From: Flavobacterium notoginsengisoli
Lineage (GTDB): Bacteria; Bacteroidota; Bacteroidia; Flavobacteriales; Flavobacteriaceae
Direction: 5' to 3'
DNA length: 64,000 nucleotides
Assembly: GCF_014207905.1 (NCBI RefSeq)
Contig: NZ_JACHLB010000004.1
Span: forward strand, 62,001-126,000
Positions 36,311-43,384 of the stretch are shown piece after piece. The translations under genes were made by a program, and so were the position numbers. The notes under the pieces were generated by a model that was not told where the DNA came from, searched no databases, and saw nothing but the letters and a program-made list of their open reading frames with translations. Positions within the stretch are counted from its first letter, which is position 1; every line of letters starts with the position of its first letter.

Positions 36311-37342
36311 TTAACGCCAGCCCAATTCTGGAGCAATATATTTTAGTATAGACGACAATATATGCACATTGTAATCTACTCCTAAAGTATTTGGTATTGT
36401 CAGTAATACAGTATCTGCTTCCTGAATTGCTTCGTCTTGCGCTAACTCAGCGATTAGTTTTTCTGGTTCGGCGGCGTAACTTCTTCCAAAAATGGCTCTT
36501 TTATCACTTTCGATATAACCAAAACTATCTGCTGCCTTGCCTTGATCTCCAAAATAATATTTGTCTTGATCGTTTACTAATGCAAAAATGGAACGGCTAA
36601 CTGAAACTCGTGGCTCACGATCGTGTCCCGCTTTTTTCCACGCTTCTTTATACAATCTAATTTGTTCGGCTTGCTGAATATGAAAAGGTTTGCCATTTTC
36701 GTCAAACTTTAAAGTAGAACTTTGAAGGTGCATTCCGTTTTCGGCAGCCCAAATTGCTGTAGCATTAGAAGCTGCTCCCCACCAAATTCGCTTACGTAAT
36801 CCCTCGGAATGAGGCTCAAGACGTAATAATCCAGGCGGATTTGGAAACATTGGATACGGATTTGGTTCTGCAAATCCCTCTCCGTTAAGTTTGTCTAAAA
36901 ATTCTAGAGCCTTTTTTCGCCCCATATCAGCATCTGTTTCACCTTGCTCAGGTTCGTAGCCAAAAGAACGCCAGCCATCAATAACTTGTTCTGGTGATCC
37001 TCTACTGATACCTAATTGTAAACGTCCACCTGAAATTAAGTCTGCAGCACCAGCATCTTCTACCATATATAGAGGATTTTCGTAGCGCATATCTATAACT
37101 CCCGTACCAATTTCTATTTTACTGGTTTTGGCACCAATAGCAGAAAGCAAAGGAAAAGGAGACGCTAATTGTTGTGCAAAATGATGCACCCTAAAATATG
37201 CGCCATCTACGCCAATTTCCTCTGCTGCAACAGCTAAATCAATAGACTGAAGAAGCGTATCGGCTGCCGTACGGGCTTTATAGGACGGATGATTGGACCA
37301 ATGTCCAAACGATAGAAATCCTATTTTTTTCATAGATAACAA
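36311..37342 (-). CDS. LLM-class flavin-dependent monooxygenase
   Basis: The 343-residue protein belongs to the luciferase-like monooxygenase family: MKKIGFLSFGHW strand at the start (Met4, 37333, is the likely true start), EEIGVDGAYFRVHHFAQQ, TSKIEIGTGVIDMRYENPLYMVEDAGAAD, ISGGRLQLGISRGSPEQ, and PFPLLSAIGAKT. These are the usual barrel strands that bind reduced flavin. It oxygenates an unknown substrate using FMNH2 delivered by a separate reductase. A TATATTTG -7 box at 37362-37369 lies just upstream. It appears to be a single-gene unit. Confidence 0.9.
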   Translation of the reverse strand: MLSMKKIGFLSFGHWSNHPSYKARTAADTLLQSIDLAVAAEEIGVDGAYFRVHHFAQQLASPFPLLSAIGAKTSKIEIGTGVIDMRYENPLYMVEDAGAADLISGGRLQLGISRGSPEQVIDGWRSFGYEPEQGETDADMGRKKALEFLDKLNGEGFAEPNPYPMFPNPPGLLRLEPHSEGLRKRIWWGAASNATAIWAAENGMHLQSSTLKFDENGKPFHIQQAEQIRLYKEAWKKAGHDREPRVSVSRSIFALVNDQDKYYFGDQGKAADSFGYIESDKRAIFGRSYAAEPEKLIAELAQDEAIQEADTVLLTIPNTLGVDYNVHILSSILKYIAPELGWR

Positions 37343-37361
37343 TGTTAATATTTTTCAATCT

Positions 37362-37369
37362 CAAATATA
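37362..37369 (-). promoter_or_regulatory. -7 promoter box for the LLM gene
   Basis: The complement of CAAATATA reads TATATTTG, a perfect TAnnTTTG box 20-28 bases before the start codon. Confidence 0.6.
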
Positions 37370-37498
37370 CGCATCATTTTGGTTGTTCACTAGGAAAAAA
37401 CAAACACAGTTCTACTTTTCATACTATAATAACAGCTTTAAAAACAGGCTATCCTTTTGTAAAAATGTTTCTTTGGCAATGCCATACTTAGAATTACT

Positions 37499-38449
37499 TT
37501 AGCTCCATTCCGGAAACTGAGTTTTATTTAAATCAAGTTTTTCAATTGCTTTCATATCAGCATCATCAAGCTTAAAATTAAATATATCAAGGTTTTCTAT
37601 AATGTGAGTTTTTTGAGAAGATCTCGGAATACTAACAATTCCACGCTGATAATGCCATCTTAAACTTATCTGTGCTGTAGTCTTATTATATTTCTTAGCA
37701 ATTTGAGTTAGTGTTTCGTTTGTAAAAAGTCCATTGCGCCCTTCTGCAAAAGGTGCCCACGCCTGCATCTGAATATTATCCTTTTTGAGTACATTATAAT
37801 CATTGGTTTGTTGAAAATAAGCATGAGTTTCAATCTGATTTATTACCGGTTTTACTTTTGCATAAGACAAAAGATCTGCTAGTTGAGCTGGATCGAAATT
37901 ACTTATACCAATAGCTTTAATTTTTCCAGCTTTATAAAGTTCTTCCATTGCTTTCCAAGATCCTTTTACATCTCCTCTTGGTCGGTGTATTAGGTATAAA
38001 TCAAGATATTCAAGATCTAATTTTCTTAACGTCTCTTCAAAACCTTTTTTTGCATTTTCATAACCAGCATCGTCAACCCATAATTTTGAGGTTACAAATA
38101 ACTGCTTTCTGTCAATTCCGCTTTGCTTTATTGCTTTACCAACTTCTTCTTCATTTCCATATACTTTTGCGGTATCAATAAGACGATAACCTGCCGATAT
38201 TGCTTCTACAACAGATTGTTGACATATTTCTCCTCTCAGTCCGTATGTTCCAAATCCGAGTATTGGCATTTTCAAACCATTATTTAACTTAACATCTGGA
38301 ATGCTAACCTTACTTTTATCCATTACAACATTTCCGAATAATTCAGGCATACCAAACACGCCCAAGTAAATTCCGGCAGCAGCTAATTTTGTACTGGTTT
38401 GTAAAAACCTACGACGGTTCATTTGATTTTTTTGGTTTTGAGAATTCAT
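37499..38449 (-). CDS. Aldo/keto reductase with Tat-type signal
   Basis: The 316-residue protein is an aldo/keto reductase with the catalytic tetrad Asp92, Tyr97 (RLIDTAKVYGNEE), Lys122 (VTSKLW) and His155 (LYLIHRP). The NADPH-binding segment near the C-terminus reads IPRSSQKTHIIENL. Its first 35 residues form a twin-arginine signal (NRRRFLQTSTKLAAAGIYLG), which is unusual because most aldo/keto reductases are cytoplasmic; export after folding with bound NADPH is implied. The gene is divergent from the NmrA-like gene. Substrate unknown. Confidence 0.9.
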   Translation of the reverse strand: MNSQNQKNQMNRRRFLQTSTKLAAAGIYLGVFGMPELFGNVVMDKSKVSIPDVKLNNGLKMPILGFGTYGLRGEICQQSVVEAISAGYRLIDTAKVYGNEEEVGKAIKQSGIDRKQLFVTSKLWVDDAGYENAKKGFEETLRKLDLEYLDLYLIHRPRGDVKGSWKAMEELYKAGKIKAIGISNFDPAQLADLLSYAKVKPVINQIETHAYFQQTNDYNVLKKDNIQMQAWAPFAEGRNGLFTNETLTQIAKKYNKTTAQISLRWHYQRGIVSIPRSSQKTHIIENLDIFNFKLDDADMKAIEKLDLNKTQFPEWS

Positions 38450-38568
38450 ATTTTTGGTTTATTAGTAAGTTTATAAAAATCAATTAATAAAAGTAGATAT
38501 TATATTTCAAATAGAATATTTAATTTTTTTATACTATCATTTAAACTATATTTTCGTAAAAAGTATTT

Positions 38569-38584
38569 CTTGAACTAGTTCAAG
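38569..38584. promoter_or_regulatory. Perfect 16-bp palindrome CTTGAACTAGTTCAAG
   Basis: It lies just upstream of the -7 box TAACTTTG (38606-38613) of the NmrA-like gene, covering the -33 region, as a repressor operator would. Confidence 0.5.
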
Positions 38585-38605
38585 TTTCTTCACAGCCACA
38601 GTAAA

Positions 38606-38613
38606 TAACTTTG
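38606..38613 (+). promoter_or_regulatory. -7 promoter box for the NmrA-like gene
   Basis: TAACTTTG matches TAnnTTTG. Its position excludes start codons before the ATG at 38641. Confidence 0.65.
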
Positions 38614-38640
38614 TCATGTAATCATTTAAAAATCAAAACA

Positions 38641-39393
38641 ATGAAAATAGTTATTATCGGTGGAACAGGTTTAATTGGAAGTCAAGTGACTACTCTTTTA
38701 AAAAACCAACATGAAGTTATTGCAGCATCTCCAAGCATGGGCGTAAACACACTTACAGGCGAAGGACTTGACAAAGTTCTTGAAAATGCAAAAGTTGTTA
38801 TTGATGTGTCGAATTCTCCTTCTTTTGCTGATGAAGATGTGATGCATTTTTTTAAGACTTCAAGTAAAAATTTATTAAATGCCGCAAAGAAAGCGGGCGT
38901 TGAACATCTTATTGCACTTTCTGTGGTTGGAACAAGTAAGCTGCAGGAAAGCGGTTATTTTCGAGCAAAACAAATACAAGAAGACCTTATCAAGGCATCT
39001 GATACACCTTACACAATTGTTCAAGCAACACAATTTTACGAGTTTGCGGGCGGAATTGCCGCAATGAGTACTGTTGATGGAAAAATACATCTATCCGAAT
39101 CTTATATTCAGCCTATTGCTAGTGCAGACGTGGCTTCATTTATAGCTTCAAGAATTTCAGAAAAACCTGAAATGGGTATTTTAGAAATTGGAGGTCCTGA
39201 AAAATGGCCTATTTATGAATGGATCACTAATTATTTAAATAAAAAGAACGACAATACTGAAGTGATAAAAGATTTGAAAGCGACTTATTCAGGTGCTGCT
39301 ACTGAATTGAATACACTTGTAGCAGAAAATGCTTTTAAGTTAGGAAGCACTTATTATGAAGATTGGATTTCAGTTCCTGGCAATCTGAAATAA
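38641..39393 (+). CDS. NmrA-like NAD(P)-binding protein (atypical SDR)
   Basis: The 250-residue protein starts with MKIVIIGGTGLIGSQV, a Rossmann motif GGTGLIG. It continues as an atypical short-chain dehydrogenase (NmrA/QorB group): VVIDVSNSPSF, AGVEHLIALSVVGTSKL, YTIVQATQFYEFAGGI and IGGPEKWPIYEWI near the end. These proteins sense NAD(P) state or reduce quinones. The start at 38641 is set by the -7 box just upstream. The gene is divergent from the aldo/keto reductase gene; the palindrome 38569-38584 is a likely repressor site. Confidence 0.9.
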   Translation: MKIVIIGGTGLIGSQVTTLLKNQHEVIAASPSMGVNTLTGEGLDKVLENAKVVIDVSNSPSFADEDVMHFFKTSSKNLLNAAKKAGVEHLIALSVVGTSKLQESGYFRAKQIQEDLIKASDTPYTIVQATQFYEFAGGIAAMSTVDGKIHLSESYIQPIASADVASFIASRISEKPEMGILEIGGPEKWPIYEWITNYLNKKNDNTEVIKDLKATYSGAATELNTLVAENAFKLGSTYYEDWISVPGNLK

Positions 39394-39428
39394 GTTAGCA
39401 TAACAAAAACATTCTGCTAACGAAATAT

Positions 39429-39466
39429 AACCAAAATCCCATTTCACTTGAAATGGGATTTTGGTT
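39429..39466. terminator. Very strong 18-bp hairpin between convergent genes
   Basis: AACCAAAATCCCATTTCA (39429-39446) pairs perfectly with 39449-39466 around a CT loop, separating the NmrA-like gene from lepB. Confidence 0.8.
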
Positions 39467-39475
39467 CTTAAATAA

Positions 39476-41086
39476 TTACATCGTTTTTTTTCTATTCTTT
39501 ACTATTTTATTTCCTATTACAAAAAGTCCTAAAACTACCAAAAAATGTATCAGATATGATTTAGGTTCTCCTTCTCCCACAACAGAAAAAATTCGATTCC
39601 ATCTTATCTTATTAATTCCTTTAGCATCTTTATTCCAACTGAACCAAATAAATACAGGTTTGCCAATTACATGATCAAAAGGAACATATCCCCAAAATCT
39701 AGCATCTAGAGAATTCTGACGGTTATCTCCCATCATCCAATAATAGTCTTGCTTGAAGGTATAATGGTTTGTTGGCTTTCCATTTATAATAATTTCAGAA
39801 CCATGAACCTTTAAACTATTATGTTCGTATTCTTCTATAATTCTTTTATAAAAAGGAAGCGTATTTACATCCAATTTTACCGTTTTTCCTTTTTGCGGAA
39901 TATATATTGGCCCAAAGTTATCTATGTTCCATTTTAGAGAAGAAACATGAGGAAAAGCATCTTCATATTGTCCCTTTGGCTCTAAGTTCTTTTTTACATT
40001 CTTTACAACTGGATTACGAGCAATTAAAGCCGCTTCTTCATCAGTCAATGTCAAAAAATACTGTCCTTTGTCTGTAAGTGCAAAATTTCCATTTTCATAC
40101 CTTAAACCTTCGCGAGCACCATATATATTTACAAGCGCATCTTGACTAATTGCCTGTCCTTGAGTATCAATAAAAAAATTATACTGCGCTTTTGCACTTG
40201 GCGGTAATTTAGAAATTTTGTTATTAATATAGATGTATCCATCTTTAATTTCTAAAGAATCGCCTGGCATACCAACGCATCGCTTAACTAAATTTGTCTT
40301 TTTATCAATTGGCTTATAATAATTACGATCAGGGTGAAAATCATCCATATTGCGTAAAGTGTCTGCAGGTTGGTTAAAGACTACAATTTCGTTGCGTTTG
40401 ATCTTTTCTATTGCAGGAAATCTAAAATAGGGCAATTGAAGCTTATTTAGCCATGACGTTTCTTTCTTTGTGACATCATCGCTAAATAAATATGATTTTA
40501 CTCCAGTAAGAGGAATCGAATCATGCACCATAGGCATTGCAACAGAAGTCATCGGAGTTCTTGCTCCGTAATTAATCTTACTTACAAATAAGAAATCTCC
40601 AATTAACAATGTTTTCTCTAAAGATGAAGATGGAATTGTAAATGGCTGAATAACGTAGGTATGCACCAAAGTCGCTACAATTATCGCAAATACTAGAGAA
40701 CTAATCGTGTCTTCCGTTTTTGTTTTGGGCTGTAAATCTCGATTACTGCTATAAACTAATTTTTCTGGACTATTATAATTTAAAAAAGTTATATAGAATC
40801 CAAATGTGAGCAAAACCAAAATAGTATCTTGTCTAGAATCTTTACCAAAACTTTTTACGGTTTCAACCCAAACTACAGGAATCATCAAGAGATTAATAAT
40901 TGGAATAAAAAGTAATAAAACCCACCAAATCGGACGATTTATAATTTTCATTAGAATTATTAGATTGTAAATTGGCACAAAAGATTCTACTGCTTTTCTA
41001 CCAGCTTTTTCATAAAGTTTCCACGTAGATACTCCATGAATAATTTGCATAATTAAAATAAAAATAAGCCATTCTGATACATTCAT
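39476..41086 (-). CDS. lepB: Signal peptidase I (LepB), large Bacteroidota form
   Basis: The 536-residue protein has an N-terminal DUF5684-type membrane region (about 1-110, several helices). A transmembrane anchor and the S26 peptidase domain follow: catalytic Ser155 in PFTIPSSSLEKTLLIGDFL (the family motif is PSGSMxPTL), general base Lys268 in LVKRCVGMPGDS, and MGDNRQNSLDARFWG in box E. The region between the two catalytic boxes and the box E is enlarged compared with E. coli, as usual in this phylum. It cleaves signal peptides of exported preproteins at the outer face of the inner membrane. Confidence 0.93.
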   Translation of the reverse strand: MNVSEWLIFILIMQIIHGVSTWKLYEKAGRKAVESFVPIYNLIILMKIINRPIWWVLLLFIPIINLLMIPVVWVETVKSFGKDSRQDTILVLLTFGFYITFLNYNSPEKLVYSSNRDLQPKTKTEDTISSLVFAIIVATLVHTYVIQPFTIPSSSLEKTLLIGDFLFVSKINYGARTPMTSVAMPMVHDSIPLTGVKSYLFSDDVTKKETSWLNKLQLPYFRFPAIEKIKRNEIVVFNQPADTLRNMDDFHPDRNYYKPIDKKTNLVKRCVGMPGDSLEIKDGYIYINNKISKLPPSAKAQYNFFIDTQGQAISQDALVNIYGAREGLRYENGNFALTDKGQYFLTLTDEEAALIARNPVVKNVKKNLEPKGQYEDAFPHVSSLKWNIDNFGPIYIPQKGKTVKLDVNTLPFYKRIIEEYEHNSLKVHGSEIIINGKPTNHYTFKQDYYWMMGDNRQNSLDARFWGYVPFDHVIGKPVFIWFSWNKDAKGINKIRWNRIFSVVGEGEPKSYLIHFLVVLGLFVIGNKIVKNRKKTM

Positions 41087-41180
41087 ATCTTGAAATTTTA
41101 ATTGTTATTTTTTAGATGTTATTTTCATAATAACATTCTAACATATGTAGTTTTTAAATTAAAATGTTACATAAAACATC

Positions 41181-41222
41181 AAAAAAAAGAGAAGACATCT
41201 ATTTGTATCTTCTCTTTTTTTT
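41181..41222. terminator. Hairpin terminator after the 80-residue gene
   Basis: A15-type arm AAAAAAAAGAGAAGA (41181-41195) pairs with TCTTCTCTTTTTTTT (41208-41222). Confidence 0.75.
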
Positions 41223-41244
41223 GATTAGAATTATATCTAAAAAA

Positions 41245-41487
41245 TTACAAGCCTTTTCTTATGATATAAAATCTTATTTCTTCTTCTAATTCTATTGCCA
41301 GATTTTCGAAATCCTGATTTTTTCGAAAATTATTCTCAAATTTAATTTTATAAATTTCTGCATTAGCGACACTCTTGCAGTAATTATCACAAATACTTTT
41401 GAAAGCGACATCTTGCAAATACATTTTTTTTATCGATTCGAAATGCTCTGCAAATTTTACGTTATATAATTCATCAGGAAGTGACAT
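41245..41487 (-). CDS. Small hypothetical protein
   Basis: The 80-residue protein is predicted to be mainly helical and charged (FAEHFESIKKMYLQDVAFKS, FENLAIELEEEIRFYIIRKG), without signal peptide. I do not recognise a family. It is preceded by a broken reading frame (41474-41690) whose 3' end overlaps its start codon, and by a dyad and -7 box (41634-41706). Its coding pattern is good and it is closed by a terminator, so it is probably a real gene. Confidence 0.6.
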   Translation of the reverse strand: MSLPDELYNVKFAEHFESIKKMYLQDVAFKSICDNYCKSVANAEIYKIKFENNFRKNQDFENLAIELEEEIRFYIIRKGL

Positions 41488-41690
41488 AGTATTGAGTTTT
41501 AGTTCTTTGTTTGCAATTAAGATTTTTTTCTACTCTCCTATCAATTTCTAATTCGACTTCAGGATCTTGTTTTTTGAGCCGAATTTAATCTTCCATGTCA
41601 ATTGATTTGAATACTCAACTTTCAAAGGTTTATCAAAGTTATCATCACTTCTTAATTTTAAAGTGTTCCAAAACTGAAATTAGGTTGCAT
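41474..41690 (-). pseudogene. Broken small ORF with two homopolymer frameshifts
   Basis: Minus-strand frames give, in order, MQPNFSF, then FWNTLKLRSDDNFDKPLKVE and QLTWKIKFGS, then KKQDPEVELEIDRRVEKNLN and an ending YYVTS before a TGA. Adding one T to the run TTTT and one A to the run AAAAAA would join these pieces into a single protein of about 70 residues that overlaps the next gene by 14 bases. The pieces have good coding composition, so a small gene with two single-base losses is likely. No family is recognised. The -7 box at 41634-41641 lies inside it. Confidence 0.35.
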
Positions 41691-41706
41691 ATTATAATTT
41701 GAAACA
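41634..41706 (-). promoter_or_regulatory. Promoter-like box with upstream dyad (copy B)
   Basis: TAACTTTG (41634-41641, minus strand) and the dyad GGTTGCAT-N8-TTGAAACA (41683-41706), centres 57 bp apart, as in copy A. It overlaps a broken ORF, so its function is less sure. Confidence 0.45.
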
Positions 41707-41713
41707 AAGTTTA

Positions 41714-42229
41714 CTACTCTTTCGCAAATTTAATGATGAGATGAGACACCTCCAAAACCGAGCGTGCTGGTCTATTTTCTTCTGGAACAACCAATCTAAA
41801 TGGTCCTACTCCATCTTCCAAAGGCTTTCCGTCTTTCTTATCTGCCAAAATAATGACTCTATTTGTAAAAGCTGGATCAAGTTCTGCTAACGAAAAAATG
41901 ACTTCGTAACCATCGCTTCCTCTTACTAACATATATTTTGTTAGATTTTCACCTTTAAGTTCTTTTCCTAAAGTTACTCCAGCTTGTTTCAATATTTCGA
42001 TAATTGGAACTCCTGAATATTCCTGAAGTTTGCCTTCACGATTTTTCATAGTAGCTTGTACATGCGGCATCTTGGCTAAATCTGAAAGGCTTAAAGAAAG
42101 TGTTTTTAAAACTTCTCCTTCTACTTTTACAACTGGTTCTTTGGAAGAATTTTGCGCTAATAAATCGTTGCTAATTCCAACAAAAAATAGCGATGTTGCC
42201 AAAATAAGAGATAAAAAATGCTTTTTCAT
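41714..42229 (-). CDS. Periplasmic oxidoreductase molybdopterin-binding-domain protein without cysteine
   Basis: The 171-residue exported protein (signal ending LLAQNS) matches the small, secreted branch of the sulfite-oxidase-type molybdopterin domain: VKVEGEVLKTLSLSLSDLAKMP, YSGVPIIEILKQAGV, VRGSDGYEVIFSLAELDP, GPFRLVVPEENRPARSV. The mature chain contains no Cys, so the thiolate ligand that holds Mo in sulfite oxidase is missing. It is 17 bases after a diheme peroxidase gene and close to the mod genes. It may bind a molybdenum compound or act as a structural partner. Confidence 0.85.
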   Translation of the reverse strand: MKKHFLSLILATSLFFVGISNDLLAQNSSKEPVVKVEGEVLKTLSLSLSDLAKMPHVQATMKNREGKLQEYSGVPIIEILKQAGVTLGKELKGENLTKYMLVRGSDGYEVIFSLAELDPAFTNRVIILADKKDGKPLEDGVGPFRLVVPEENRPARSVLEVSHLIIKFAKE

Positions 42230-42246
42230 TTTGAATATTTTAATTG

Positions 42247-43350
42247 TTATTGATGTCTTTTCAAATGCGGATCTGAAAATTTAGGATCGTTGATAAATGT
42301 TGAATCCGTCAGCATTTTAAGAAAATTAATAATATTTGATTTTTCATTTGCTGTTAATCCAAGATTTTTGCCATTTAGATTGTTAGAACGATTTTTCAAA
42401 GTTATGCTTAAAGTTCTACTTAAAGCAATATGTTCATTATAATGATCTAATACTTCTTCAAGATTTTTGAATCTGCCGTCGTGCATATATGGTGCAGTAA
42501 GCGCAATGTTGCGTAATGTTGCAACTCGAAATCTTCCCTTGTCATTTTCTGCTCCTGTAAATTCTTCTCTTCCAATATCTTTTGGTTCTGCATCAAGTCC
42601 ATTGTTATGAAATAACTCCATATACATTTTGGGTGTTCCATGGCATTGTGCACAATCGGCACCTCGAATATTTTTTTCAGGAATTGGAGCATTCATAAAC
42701 AATTCCATTCCTTTTAATTCTTGTTCAGAAGGCTTGTATTCTCCTCTCAAATATTGATCGTAATGAGAATTGGCAGATATTAAAGTGCGCTCAAATTGTG
42801 CAATTGCTTTGGTTATTTTTTCTGATGTAATTTCTGTTGATCCAAAAGCTTCTTTAAATAGAATTGGATATTCTTTTGTTTTCTTTAGTTCAATCACTGC
42901 TTTATCTAGATAATTTCCCATTTCATGAGGATCACTAAGCGGAAATTTTGCTTGTTCTTCTAAACCTTTTGCTCTTCCATCCCAGAAAAAATTTCGAACC
43001 CAGAGAAGGTTTGCCAATGACATCGAACTGCGTTTTGTTGGCACATTATCAACACCTAAACTAAATGCTCTACCGTCTGTAAAGGCAAGTTTCTGCTGAT
43101 GACAGCTTGCACAGGAAATTGTTTTGTTTGAAGATAATTTCGTTTCATAAAACAGCATTCTACCTAAATAAACGCCTTGTTTTGTTGTTGGATTATTTTC
43201 TGGAATACTAATTCTATTTCCGAAATAGTCAGGATATTCTAATTTATATGGATCAACATATTGAGGATTTATGTCAATGGCAGCCATAAAAATTCCAGCT
43301 GCCAATAACACAAACGGTAAAATGATTTTTTTATAATGTGATTCTATATT
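42247..43350 (-). CDS. Diheme cytochrome c peroxidase (MauG/CcpA family)
   Basis: Two heme c motifs are visible, CASCH (TISCASCHQQ) and CAQCH (GADCAQCHGTP), with the peroxidase-family sequences GRMLFYETKLSSNKTISC, FFWDGRAKGLEEQA and TAPYMHDGRFKNLEEVLDHYN. The protein should be exported and reduce hydrogen peroxide or act as a MauG-type oxidase. The frame is open up to 43446, but that would overlap the receptor gene by 62 bases. A GTG at 43350 (or TTG at 43356) after the receptor stop gives a normal signal anchor and is preferred. Close packing with the TonB receptor and Mo-fold protein indicates one operon. Confidence 0.9.
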   Translation of the reverse strand, partial: NIESHYKKIILPFVLLAAGIFMAAIDINPQYVDPYKLEYPDYFGNRISIPENNPTTKQGVYLGRMLFYETKLSSNKTISCASCHQQKLAFTDGRAFSLGVDNVPTKRSSMSLANLLWVRNFFWDGRAKGLEEQAKFPLSDPHEMGNYLDKAVIELKKTKEYPILFKEAFGSTEITSEKITKAIAQFERTLISANSHYDQYLRGEYKPSEQELKGMELFMNAPIPEKNIRGADCAQCHGTPKMYMELFHNNGLDAEPKDIGREEFTGAENDKGRFRVATLRNIALTAPYMHDGRFKNLEEVLDHYNEHIALSRTLSITLKNRSNNLNGKNLGLTANEKSNIINFLKMLTDSTFINDPKFSDPHLKRHQ

Positions 43351-43384
43351 CACGATCAAATCTTTTGCTCTAACCTTTTTAATT

